22,743 nucleotides of DNA from Deinococcus alpinitundrae (GCF_009982895.1 NZ_WXZL01000040.1:1-22743), one strand, 5' to 3'; counted from the stretch's first letter, positions 8,303 to 15,796 are shown. Notes: a model not told the origin generated them from the letters alone. Translations and numbers: made by a program.

Positions 8303-8805
8303 CCACCCCCACCAGCAGCAGCGGTCGCTGCTTTGAGGACTTCGAGCCCGGCCAGGTCATTGAACATCCCCTCGGCCGGACCGTGACCCAGAACGACAAC
8401 ATCTGGTTTACCCTGCTGACCAACAACACCAACCCCATCCACTTCGACGCACATTACGCCGCGCACACCGAGTTCGGGCGGCCCCTGGTCAACAGTGCAT
8501 TCACCATCGCGCTCGTCACGGGTCTGTCGGTCTCAGATATGTCGCAAAACGCCGTGAACCTCGGCTGGGACGAAGTGCGCCTCCCACACCCGCTGTTCGA
8601 GGGAGACACAGTGTATGCCCGCAGCGAAGTGCTCTCACTGCGTGAGTCCCGCTCGCGGCCCCACCAGGGGGTGCTGACGTTCAAGACCTCCGGGTACAAC
8701 CAGCACGGCACGGTCGTTCTGGAGTTCAAACGCACTGTTCTGGTGTACCGGCGCGGTCAGGTGCCCAGCGTGACCTCGAGGCCCAGCATGAAGGAGACCC
8801 CATGA
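8299..8805 (+). CDS. MaoC family (hot-dog fold) enoyl-CoA hydratase
   Basis: A 168-residue single hot-dog-fold hydratase. The GTG start at 8299 overlaps the lyase stop (GTGA) and has AAAGGAG seven bases upstream. The hydratase segment is TLLTNNTNPIHFDAHYA (38-54). His48 matches the catalytic His of R-specific hydratases, while Asn43 replaces their usual Asp (GDxNP). From memory, the itaconyl/mesaconyl-CoA hydratase-like branch, including the mycobacterial MaoC protein next to FadE19 and a CitE-like lyase, also has Asn there. The second motif TEFGRPLVNSAFT (57-69) is strong. Likely role: hydrate the enoyl-CoA made by the dehydrogenase so that the adjacent lyase can cleave it. Confidence 0.86.
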   Translation: MTTPTSSSGRCFEDFEPGQVIEHPLGRTVTQNDNIWFTLLTNNTNPIHFDAHYAAHTEFGRPLVNSAFTIALVTGLSVSDMSQNAVNLGWDEVRLPHPLFEGDTVYARSEVLSLRESRSRPHQGVLTFKTSGYNQHGTVVLEFKRTVLVYRRGQVPSVTSRPSMKETP

Positions 8806-10283
8806 CCCTGCCCGAGTACCCGCTGTACATTGGCGGCCAGTTCGTTCCCGCTCAGTCCGGCGCATTGGTCGACACCGTCAATCCCTACACCGGGAAGGCC
8901 TGGGCGCGCGTCCCGGAGGCTGGGGCGGAAGATGTGAATACCGCCGTGCGTGCGGCCCGCGCCGCCCTGGATGATGGCCCCTGGGGCCGCCTGACTGGGA
9001 GGCAACGCTCGAAATTGATTCACGGGCTCGCCCAGATTCTGGAACGTGACGCCGACCTGCTGGGAGAGATCGAGACGCGCGATAACGGCAAGCTGCTGCG
9101 GGAAATGCAGGGTCAATGCCGGATGCTGCCCGAGTGGTACGAATACTACGCGGGAGCCGCCGACAAATTGCATGGTGAGACGATCCCCAGCGACAAACCA
9201 AACTATTTCATCTACACCCGACGCGAGCCGGTCGGCGTGGTGGCCGCAATCGTGCCTTGGAACTCTCCGCTGCTGCTGCTCACTTGGAAGCTTGCTCCGC
9301 TGCTCGCGGCAGGCTGCACAGTGGTGGTCAAACCTGCGGACCAGACGCCGGTGTCGGCGCTGGAATTCGCCCGGCGGGTGGAGGAGGCCGGGTTCCCGCC
9401 GGGCGTGTTTAACGTGGTCACCGGCGGCGCGGCTGTCGGCGCGGCCCTGGTGGCGCACCCGGGTGTAGACAAGGTGGCCTTTACGGGCAGCACCGAAGTC
9501 GGCATTAAGGTCGGGCAGGCCGCGATGGGGCACCTGGCCAAGGTCAGTCTTGAATTGGGGGGGAAGAGCCCCAACATCGTCTTTGAGGACGCCGATCTGG
9601 AAGCCGCCGCCAACGGCGTGATCGCGGGCATCTTTGCGGCGGGTGGTCAGACCTGCATCGCCGGATCTCGGTTGCTGGTTCATGATTCCATCCAAGATGA
9701 GCTGGTGTCCCGTGTGGTGAAACGGGCGCAAACCATCAAACTGGGGGATCCGCTTGATCCGGAGACCGAGATGGGCCCCGTGGCCTTCCGGGCGCATCTG
9801 GACAACATCCTGCGCCGCTGTGAGGCTGGAGAGCAGGAAGGCGCCACGTTGGTAACGGGTGGACGGCGTGCCTCGGGCGGTGACCTGGACGCCGGTTTCT
9901 TCGTGGAGCCAACGATTTTCACGGGTGTTCACAGCCGCATGAGTCTGGCCGCTGAGGAGATCTTCGGCCCAGTGCTGTCCGTGCTGACCTTCAGAGATGA
10001 GACCGAAGCGGTGCACCTGGCGAATGACTCCCGCTACGCACTGGCAGCGGGTATCTGGACCCGAGATGTTCAACGCGCCCACCGTGCGGCACACGCGATC
10101 AAGGCGGGCACCGTCTGGGTTAACGCTTACCGTGCGGTGAGTTACAACGCACCGTTCGGGGGGTTCAAGCACAGCGGCATCGGCCGGGAGAATTCCCTGG
10201 AGGCGGTACACGAATACCTCGACACAAAGACCGTCTGGTTGGAACTGAGCGGCGCCACCCGCGATCCGTTCACGATCGGCTGA
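8802..10283 (+). CDS. NAD(P)-dependent aldehyde dehydrogenase
   Basis: A 493-residue soluble ALDH. Motifs in order: VPWNSPLLLLTWKLAPLLAAG (151-171, given in part), VVKPADQTPVSAL (175-187), FTGSTEVG (227-234, nucleotide-binding loop), the general base Glu251 in LELGGKSP and the nucleophile Cys285 in GQTCIAGSR. Near the C-terminus, APFGGFKHSGIGRE is present. No CoA-acylating features stand out, so it probably yields the free acid. ATGA overlap with the MaoC gene indicates coupling. In this operon it most simply oxidises the aldehyde released by the ThDP decarboxylase, for example a succinic-semialdehyde-like compound. The substrate is inferred from context only. Confidence 0.88.
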   Translation: MTLPEYPLYIGGQFVPAQSGALVDTVNPYTGKAWARVPEAGAEDVNTAVRAARAALDDGPWGRLTGRQRSKLIHGLAQILERDADLLGEIETRDNGKLLREMQGQCRMLPEWYEYYAGAADKLHGETIPSDKPNYFIYTRREPVGVVAAIVPWNSPLLLLTWKLAPLLAAGCTVVVKPADQTPVSALEFARRVEEAGFPPGVFNVVTGGAAVGAALVAHPGVDKVAFTGSTEVGIKVGQAAMGHLAKVSLELGGKSPNIVFEDADLEAAANGVIAGIFAAGGQTCIAGSRLLVHDSIQDELVSRVVKRAQTIKLGDPLDPETEMGPVAFRAHLDNILRRCEAGEQEGATLVTGGRRASGGDLDAGFFVEPTIFTGVHSRMSLAAEEIFGPVLSVLTFRDETEAVHLANDSRYALAAGIWTRDVQRAHRAAHAIKAGTVWVNAYRAVSYNAPFGGFKHSGIGRENSLEAVHEYLDTKTVWLELSGATRDPFTIG

Positions 10284-10286
10284 CCC

Positions 10287-11837
10287 GTGCGGCGTCTCGA
10301 AGGCTTCTACGTCGTGTTCAGTGCTGAACTGAACCGCAGTGACAATGGCCGTCTGCACGCCCTTCACCAGGCACTGCGGGACAACTTGATCATTGGTGTG
10401 ACGGATCTCTACCCAGGGTACGTCAACCTGTACGTGGAATATGACGCGGTCCAGACGGACCGGACCACTGTCTGCAAGTGGGTGAGGACCCATCTGCCAG
10501 CTGCTCTGGATGCCAAGCACGAGGCAAGCCGCCCAGTGATGCTCCCTGTCAGGTACGACGGTGAGGATCTTGCGGATGTCGCCGCCCGAACGGGGATGAG
10601 TGAGCGCGAGGTGATTTGCCTGCATACGCAGCCGGACTACCATGTGTACGCAGTGGGGTTTACGCCAGGCTTTCCCTTTCTGGGGGAGGTGCCGGAAGCC
10701 CTGCGCCTTCCCAGGCGGGACACGCCACGCCTCAAGGTGCCGTTCAACGCGGTCGCAGTCGCCAATGCACAGAGCTGCGTGTATGTACTGCCTTCACCGG
10801 GGGGCTGGCACTTGCTGGGCACGGCCCTCACCACGATCTACGACCCGGGCCGGGACGCGCCCTTTCTTCTCTCGCCTGGGGATACGGTTCGCTTCGTTGA
10901 AGCCCAGGGGGACACGCCTGCTCCTCTCGGAATTCGCTCTCTGTGGCCCGACGTTCCTGCCCATCCCGCCTTGCGGGTTGAGAAACCTGGACTGCTTGAC
11001 CTGCTCGTTGACGAAGGCCGCTTTCTTCAGGCCCATCACGGCATGGCACGCAGCGGTCCACTGGATGAGCGCGCTTCGGCCCTGGCCAACCACATGGTTG
11101 GCAACCCGCCAGGCACCCCACTGCTCGAACTAACGCTCCTGGGGCCCACACTGACCGCCTTACAGGAGGTTGTGCTGGCTGCCGTGGGCTACGGTATGAC
11201 CGGACAGGTTGCCGGCCGAGCGGTTCCCGCCCATTCCCCTTTCGTGTTGCGTGCAGGCGAAACCCTACGGTTCACACCAACTGGGGAAGGTGCCCGCTCA
11301 TATCTGGCGGTGGCGGGCGGCCTGGAAACGCGGCCGTTCCTGGGGAGCAGCAGTGTGGACCGCACCGGCCGGGTCGGCCGCCCCCTGATGGCCGGTGACG
11401 TGCTCGGTCTGGGGAGTACAGCAGCCCTTGCAACGGCGTCCACCAGACTGCTGCCCAGAATTCCTGCTGACCTGACCTTGAGGCTCTTGCCAGGCCCTCA
11501 AGCGACTTACGAGGCGCTGGTGGCGCTGGGCAGCGCACCCTTCCGCGTCCGGGAAGGGGACCGAATGGGCATCCGGCTTGAGGGGCCAAGTGTGCCGGGG
11601 GGGCAGGTGATCAGTGAAGCCACGCCACACGGCGCGGTGCAGGTTACACCGGCTGGGCAGCCCATCCTGCTGCTCAATGACCGGGGTCGCATCGGTGGGT
11701 ACCATAAGCCCGCCATCATCCACCCAGAAGACCTCCCCCTGGCTGCACAGTTGCGGCCCAATCAACTTGTCCATTTTCGCCCCCACGTGTCTGGCCAGCC
11801 TGAGCGTTGGCCGCGCCACTGGTTCATGCCTGCATGA
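10287..11837 (+). CDS. pxpBC: fused 5-oxoprolinase subunits PxpB-PxpC (carboxyltransferase domains CT_C-CT_D / CT_A-CT_B)
   Basis: A 516-residue fusion: PxpB-like (KipI) at residues 1-about 225 and PxpC-like (KipA) at about 230-500. PxpB signs are VGFTPGFPFLGEVPEALRLPR (123-143, given in part) and LPSPGGWHLLGTA (168-180); PxpC signs are SGPLDERASALANHMVGNP (256-274), SYLAVAGGLE and GDRMGIRLEGP (424-434). Several conserved loops differ: the usual GSVAIAGxQTGIYP is NAVAVANAQSCVYVL (154-168), and DRQTTGGYPK is DRGRIGGYHK (465-474). The partner PxpA is encoded earlier in the operon, so all three activities are present. The GTG start lies three bases after the ALDH stop with a weak ribosome site, suggesting coupling. 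Function on 5-oxoproline itself is uncertain given the loop changes. Confidence 0.86.
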   Translation: MRRLEGFYVVFSAELNRSDNGRLHALHQALRDNLIIGVTDLYPGYVNLYVEYDAVQTDRTTVCKWVRTHLPAALDAKHEASRPVMLPVRYDGEDLADVAARTGMSEREVICLHTQPDYHVYAVGFTPGFPFLGEVPEALRLPRRDTPRLKVPFNAVAVANAQSCVYVLPSPGGWHLLGTALTTIYDPGRDAPFLLSPGDTVRFVEAQGDTPAPLGIRSLWPDVPAHPALRVEKPGLLDLLVDEGRFLQAHHGMARSGPLDERASALANHMVGNPPGTPLLELTLLGPTLTALQEVVLAAVGYGMTGQVAGRAVPAHSPFVLRAGETLRFTPTGEGARSYLAVAGGLETRPFLGSSSVDRTGRVGRPLMAGDVLGLGSTAALATASTRLLPRIPADLTLRLLPGPQATYEALVALGSAPFRVREGDRMGIRLEGPSVPGGQVISEATPHGAVQVTPAGQPILLLNDRGRIGGYHKPAIIHPEDLPLAAQLRPNQLVHFRPHVSGQPERWPRHWFMPA

Positions 11838-11853
11838 AGCTTGAGGAGAACAT

Positions 11854-12675
11854 ATGACGAACACTGTTTCTAACCGCTTTGACAACCGTGTGGTACTGGT
11901 GACGGGCGCTGCTGGCGGGATCGGCCGCGCTGTGGCGGAGCGGTTTGCCCGTGAAGGCGCCCAAGTGGCTGTGAATGACCTGAGTGAAGACGCGGTGCGG
12001 GCCGTTGTGGACAGCATCACGGCGGCGGGTGGCCGCGCCTTGGCGGTGCCAGCGGATGTCTCGGATGCGGTACAGGTGGACGCCATGTTCACACTCGTCG
12101 AAGCGGCCTTCGGTTACGTGGACGTGCTGTACAACAACGCCGGCCTGATCGACACCACCCGGCATTTTCTGGAGGGTGACGAGAGCTGGTGGGACCGGAT
12201 CATCCAGGTGAACCTGAAAAGCGTGTTCCTGTGTTCGCACCGGGCCGCCCGGATGATGACGCGGCGCCGCAGGGGCGTCATCATCAGCACCTCGTCTGGC
12301 GGCGCGACCCGCGCCCACCGTGGGAATGTTGCTTACGACGCCACGAAGGGTGCGATTGAAGCCATGACACGCGCCATGGCTCTGGACTTGGCGCCTTACG
12401 GCATCCGGGTCAACGGAGTGGTTCCGGGATTTATCAACACCTACGGTCTGACAGAAGAGCAACTCCGGGTGCGTGAGAAAACCGTGCCACTGGGGCGTTA
12501 CGGCGTAGCAGAGGACATGACGGGGGCCGCGCTGTTTCTGGCATCAGATGACGCAGCGTATGTGACTGGGCAGTTCATTTCCGTGGACGGGGGTGTACTG
12601 GTACAGCAGCGCTCGGCGAACGTCGATACCTTTCCTGTGGAGGGCTTTCCTGTGGTCGAGGCTGACCTCACATGA
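11854..12675 (+). CDS. SDR family NAD(P)-dependent oxidoreductase
   Basis: A 273-residue classical short-chain dehydrogenase. It has the dinucleotide motif TGAAGGIG (17-24), the structural NNAG (94-97), and the triad Ser148, Tyr161, Lys165 (YDATK). Asp42 at the end of the second strand (VNDLS) suggests NAD rather than NADP. The ATG follows an AGGAG site after a 16-base gap, the largest spacing within the operon, so it may have its own translation initiation. The last 25 or so residues after SVDGG extend past the usual end. Likely role: oxidise a hydroxyl (or reduce an oxo) group on a pathway intermediate; the position in the route cannot be fixed. Confidence 0.87.
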   Translation: MTNTVSNRFDNRVVLVTGAAGGIGRAVAERFAREGAQVAVNDLSEDAVRAVVDSITAAGGRALAVPADVSDAVQVDAMFTLVEAAFGYVDVLYNNAGLIDTTRHFLEGDESWWDRIIQVNLKSVFLCSHRAARMMTRRRRGVIISTSSGGATRAHRGNVAYDATKGAIEAMTRAMALDLAPYGIRVNGVVPGFINTYGLTEEQLRVREKTVPLGRYGVAEDMTGAALFLASDDAAYVTGQFISVDGGVLVQQRSANVDTFPVEGFPVVEADLT

Positions 12676-13796
12676 CCACCGGCATAAGCTGGGACGTGGC
12701 GGTGATCGGAGCAGGCATCGTTGGGGCGGCCTGCGCGTGGCGTCTGGCCGAGCGGGGGTTGAAAGTTGTGGTGCTGGAGCAGGGCAGTCCGGCGGGCGGG
12801 TCAACCGGCAAGAGCGCCGCGGGTGTGCGCGCCCAGTTCACGTCGGAAACTAACATCCTCCTGTCGAAGCACAGCATTGAGGAGTATGCCAGCATGCCAG
12901 AGGCAAGCTACCAACCCGGCGGCTACCTGCTGCTGGTGCCTGAGGCGCAGTGGCCCAGCGCTCAACTGGGGGTGGATCTTCAGCACAGGTTGGGCGTGCC
13001 GACCGAGTGCCTGACGCCAACAGAAGCCCAGATGCATGCCGAATTCCTGCCAGATGGGTTGGGAGGGTGCACGTATTGCGGCACAGATGGCCACGTAGAC
13101 GCTCACGGCCTGACGATGGTGTACGTGAACCGCGCCCGGGAGCTTGGCACACGCTTTTTGTTGGACACCACGGTGACCGGCATCCAGCGGGCTGGGGAGA
13201 TCTGGCGGCTGACGACATCGGCGGGAATGGTAGAGGCTCCTCTGCTGGTGAATTCGAGTGGGGCCTGGTCGGGGGAGGTGGGCGCGTTGGCGGGTCTGGA
13301 AATTCCGGTTCAGCCAGCGCGGCGGATGGTGTTTACCACTGGGCCGCTGAAGTTGCCCCGGCCGCTGCCGATGATTTTTGACTTGGAGAGCGGTGTGTGG
13401 CTGCGTTCTGAGGGAGAGCGGATCATCCTGGGGCGTGCGAACCCGGTGGACGTGGGCTGGCGGGAGGGCATGGAGTGGGACTGGCTGGAGCCCACACTGG
13501 AAGCAGCCATGACGCGTTTTCCTTGGCTAGAAACTGCTTCGTTGGATCGGCGTGCCAGCTGGTGGGGGTATTACGAGGTGACCCCTGATCATCAGGCCAT
13601 CGTGGGCCGGATGCCGGGCGTGGAGGGGTGGCTGAATGCCTGTGGCTTCTCAGGGCACGGGATAATGCATGCGGCGGCCATCGCCCGTGTGATCGCGCAG
13701 GAGGCTCTGGGCGAGACGCCCTTCATTGATCTCTCACCTCTTCGGTACGAACGGTTCGAACAGATGCCGCAGGACCTGACCGATATTCAAGTCTGA
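12672..13796 (+). CDS. FAD-dependent oxidoreductase, DAO (glycine/sarcosine/D-amino-acid oxidase) family
   Basis: A 374-residue DAO-family flavoprotein. The FAD-binding GAGIVG (13-18) with Glu36 at the end of the second strand is followed by GGSTGKSAAGVRAQF (42-56), resembling the sarcosine oxidase beta/DadA subgroup. The C-terminal WGYYEVTPDHQAIVG and CGFSGHGIMHA segments are typical flavin-contact regions. No signal peptide or membrane helix. ATGA overlap with the SDR stop makes it the last gene of the operon. Members oxidise secondary or primary amines of amino acids to imines, which hydrolyse to oxo acids. In this setting it could convert the amino acid released by ring opening into the 2-oxo acid for the ThDP enzyme (inference). 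Confidence 0.86.
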   Translation: MTTGISWDVAVIGAGIVGAACAWRLAERGLKVVVLEQGSPAGGSTGKSAAGVRAQFTSETNILLSKHSIEEYASMPEASYQPGGYLLLVPEAQWPSAQLGVDLQHRLGVPTECLTPTEAQMHAEFLPDGLGGCTYCGTDGHVDAHGLTMVYVNRARELGTRFLLDTTVTGIQRAGEIWRLTTSAGMVEAPLLVNSSGAWSGEVGALAGLEIPVQPARRMVFTTGPLKLPRPLPMIFDLESGVWLRSEGERIILGRANPVDVGWREGMEWDWLEPTLEAAMTRFPWLETASLDRRASWWGYYEVTPDHQAIVGRMPGVEGWLNACGFSGHGIMHAAAIARVIAQEALGETPFIDLSPLRYERFEQMPQDLTDIQV

Positions 13797-13924
13797 AAAT
13801 GTCTAGTGGTGGGCCACAGGCTTATGTATAGCTCTGTGTGTGGTTAGCAGCAGGGCGCGCAGGGGATTGTTCATGCCGGCAGGGTAGGGAGGCGGGTCTT
13901 ACTCAGCGTAAACTACAGTTTTAG

Positions 13925-13996
13925 ATGACGCCATCCCAGCCGGCACTCGTGGTCTACATCGACGTGGATGAAACACTGATTCGGAACTACGGCTTA
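13925..13996 (+). pseudogene. N-terminal stub of a HAD-superfamily hydrolase
   Basis: The first 23 or so codons read MTPSQPALVVYIDVDETLIR and onward, containing the HAD nucleophile motif DVDET (Asp13, Asp15) at the expected N-terminal place. After about 13996 the frame stops looking like a HAD protein and becomes the antisense of the minus-strand gene ending at 14051. The stub therefore marks a breakpoint. TACAGT sits five bases before the ATG, as in leaderless genes. No remainder of the HAD gene was found in the window. Confidence 0.6.
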
Positions 13997-14050
13997 TGGA
14001 TCCCTTTGCTCCTGCCAGACCGGGTGAGGACCGGGAAGGGTGAAAGGGTC

Positions 14051-14701
14051 TCAATGGCCTTCTGTAGCCAGGAGGAGAAGCGGCGCTTCGACAAGATCGA
14101 TCCGTCCATGCCGGATACAGCCAGCCGCCGTGTCAAGCAGTTGACTGCCCGGATACCGCCGTATGGCGTAGGGCCAGGGGCGGTGGAGCAGCGCTGGAAT
14201 GGCCTGCGCGGGAAACCACGCGGAGAGGAACAGGCCCAGGTCACTCAGTCTGGCCTGCAGCAACTCGGACGGCGCGGGGCGGTAGTCCTGCAACATCGAC
14301 TCGAATGCACCCTGCTTCAGGGCAAGCAGGGTGCACACGGTGTGAAGCGGCCGGACATCACTGTACCCGTGAAGATTCGGCTCCATTCGGCGAAGGACGG
14401 CTGCGAGAGGGCGGAATCGCTCCGGGGAAGCGAACACACCGTACAGATCGACAGGGAGGACGCCGTGCGGGGCGTCTCGGACCGAGTCGACATCCAGGTA
14501 AGCTCCGCCTGGCCAGCAGATGAATTGACCATTGCTTGAAACCTTCGGACACCTGACCAGACGCCGGAGCCGGAGTGTACGGTGGGAAGGCAAGGCCAGC
14601 AGCGGATGGAGGCTGACCAGTCTGGTCAGGCCATCGTTCAGGGAGACCCAGATGCGGTCGTCACCTTCAGGCAGGACTTCGGTGATGATCAGCTCACTCA
14701 T
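14051..14701 (-). CDS. hypothetical protein with DUF2442-like N-terminus (paralogue B)
   Basis: A 216-residue cytosolic protein of unknown function. Residues about 1-80 resemble the DUF2442 pattern: a beta-rich domain ending in SSNGQFICWPGGAYLDVDSV. Residues about 90-210 form a helical domain shared with the protein encoded at 15065-15751: compare RLSDLGLF, the HRPWPY segment and HGRIDLVE here with RLLDLLW, FAPWP and HGRLALVE there. The ATG overlaps the stop of the small upstream gene (ATGAGTGA), with AAGGAAG before it, implying translational coupling. It is last in a three-gene minus-strand operon. DUF2442 proteins often sit beside DUF4160 in suspected toxin-antitoxin pairs, but no DUF4160 is visible. 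Function unknown. Confidence 0.7.
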   Translation of the reverse strand: MSELIITEVLPEGDDRIWVSLNDGLTRLVSLHPLLALPSHRTLRLRRLVRCPKVSSNGQFICWPGGAYLDVDSVRDAPHGVLPVDLYGVFASPERFRPLAAVLRRMEPNLHGYSDVRPLHTVCTLLALKQGAFESMLQDYRPAPSELLQARLSDLGLFLSAWFPAQAIPALLHRPWPYAIRRYPGSQLLDTAAGCIRHGRIDLVEAPLLLLATEGH

Positions 14702-14906
14702 GGCGTGACGCTTCCTTGCAGAACAGCGCTGTGAGTGCTTCCAGGATGCGGTAGCGGGGACAGTCCCAGTCCCCCAGGACGTGAACAGCGATCCGGCGTT
14801 GCCGTGGGCGCACGGGGATGATCAGCAGGCGTGCCCGAGCGTCGCAGGTCTGGATGGTTCGGAGCATTGCTTGGAACAGGGATGGAGAAGGAGAGTGGGC
14901 GACCAT
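14694..14906 (-). CDS. small hypothetical protein, 70 residues
   Basis: The frame is open well beyond the chosen ATG at 14906, but upstream residues are rich in Pro, Arg and Ser and look like antisense noise, while the last 70 residues read as a compact alternation of helix and strand (LFQAMLRTIQT, RLLIIPVRP, RIAVHVLG, RYRILEALTALF). GTG 14909 is an adjacent alternative start; neither has a clear ribosome site. The eight-base overlap with the next gene supports its being real. Not recognised as any family. It lies between the two DUF2442-like paralogues. Confidence 0.45.
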   Translation of the reverse strand: MVAHSPSPSLFQAMLRTIQTCDARARLLIIPVRPRQRRIAVHVLGDWDCPRYRILEALTALFCKEASRHE

Positions 14907-15064
14907 CACCAGGAGTAACGGGGACGGATAAAAGGAAGAGCAGCGAGGACGGCTCTTTCGTTGCGTTCTCAACTTTTCCTCCTGAGCGCTGTCGATCGCG
15001 TGGGCATTGGCGTCACTCTGAGCCTTTCGCGTTCGACGAAGATCTGAACAAGGTCTGCTTGGGC

Positions 15065-15751
15065 TTACGCCGTGTCTTCGGCTTTGGTGCTTCCAGCGGC
15101 GGTGACTGCGAGAGGATTCTGGCGGGTGGCAAGGATGTGTTCGACAAGGGCGAGGCGGCCATGGTGGATGGCGCTGAGGGGCGTGAACAGATGAGGGATC
15201 TGACGCCCAACTGGCCAAGGGGCGAAGAGCTGGTGGCGGGCGTGGGTGAGGCTGATGGGGTCAAGCACCCAAAGCAAGTCAAGGAGTCGAGCACTCAGGT
15301 CGTTGGGCTTGGCTGGATAGCTGGCGACCAGGCGTTGAAATTGGGAGGCACTGTAATGAAGGGCATCGCAGAGCAAGGTGGCCGGGTCGGCGGCACCCTG
15401 ATATTCCCAAGGGGCAAGGTCTCCGTACTGAGCCAGCAGAGGTCGGTACCAACCGTGTGGGTGAGACGAGACCCGGCAAATGAAGGCACCGGAGGGACTG
15501 ATCTGTCCAAGAGGAATCGATAGTTCGGCCAGGGGCAGGCAGGCTCCAGTTGGCCACTGAAGATGGGTCCCGCTCGAGTTGATCCGGCCTGCTCGGAAAT
15601 GATTCAGGTCCGTCAGGACGGTGCCGGACGTCCGCTCGATAAAGGGGGTGAGGTCAGCGTGTACCCAGCTCTGGTTCTGAAACCGGGCCCAGATCAGGCT
15701 CAGATCGTCCAGAAGAACTGTTTGGATGTGCGGTGAGGTCAGGGAAGTCAT
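15065..15751 (-). CDS. hypothetical protein with DUF2442-like N-terminus (paralogue A)
   Basis: A 228-residue protein. The start at 15751 is favoured over the longer frame because GAGGAG lies just upstream. The N-terminal 90 residues show the DUF2442-like pattern (LSLIWARFQNQSWVHADLTP, then GRINSSGTHLQWPTGACLPL). The helical C-terminal domain (about 110-215) includes LSARLLDLLWVLDP, LFAPWP and HGRLALVEHILATR, matching the paralogue at 14051-14701. First gene of the minus-strand operon; its promoter overlaps a palindromic operator, and the XRE regulator gene diverges from it. Function unknown; context suggests a cargo module controlled by the XRE protein. Confidence 0.72.
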   Translation of the reverse strand: MTSLTSPHIQTVLLDDLSLIWARFQNQSWVHADLTPFIERTSGTVLTDLNHFRAGRINSSGTHLQWPTGACLPLAELSIPLGQISPSGAFICRVSSHPHGWYRPLLAQYGDLAPWEYQGAADPATLLCDALHYSASQFQRLVASYPAKPNDLSARLLDLLWVLDPISLTHARHQLFAPWPVGRQIPHLFTPLSAIHHGRLALVEHILATRQNPLAVTAAGSTKAEDTA

Positions 15752-15760
15752 AGGCTCCTC

Positions 15761-15781
15761 AGTGTGGTTATTAGCCACATT
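15761..15781. promoter_or_regulatory. palindromic operator, site 1
   Basis: The core TGTGGTTATTAGCCACA (15763-15779) is a 17-bp imperfect palindrome with seven of eight arm positions matching. A near copy lies before the integrase gene; including two flanking bases on each side, 18 of 21 positions are identical. It lies between the divergent minus-strand operon and the XRE gene and covers the minus-strand -10 box, as expected for autorepression. Confidence 0.65.
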
Positions 15782-15796
15782 ACAGTATGGAGCCAA
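15768..15796 (-). promoter_or_regulatory. promoter of the DUF2442-like operon
   Basis: On the minus strand TTGGCT (15791-15796) and TAATAA (15768-15773) are separated by 17 bases, ending about 16 bases before the start codon at 15751. The -10 box lies inside the palindromic operator. Confidence 0.5.

Noticed and set aside
8757..10643. Long minus-strand frame of over 600 codons
   Set aside because: It is antisense to the aldehyde dehydrogenase and the start of pxpBC, whose catalytic motifs are intact. Long antisense frames are common in GC-rich genes.
13805..13855. A third copy of the TGTGG palindrome (TGTGGTTAGCAG near 13840 and GTGGTGGGCCAC near 13806)
   Set aside because: Only half-sites or a short hairpin are present; the second arm at the right spacing is absent.
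14051..14539. Plus-strand frame continuing from the HAD stub to 14539
   Set aside because: After about 13996 it is antisense to the minus-strand gene at 14051-14701, which has paralogue support; only the first part is HAD-like.
14907..15218. N-terminal extension of the 70-residue protein
   Set aside because: The upstream part is Pro/Arg/Ser-rich and largely antisense-like relative to the overlapping paralogue A gene.
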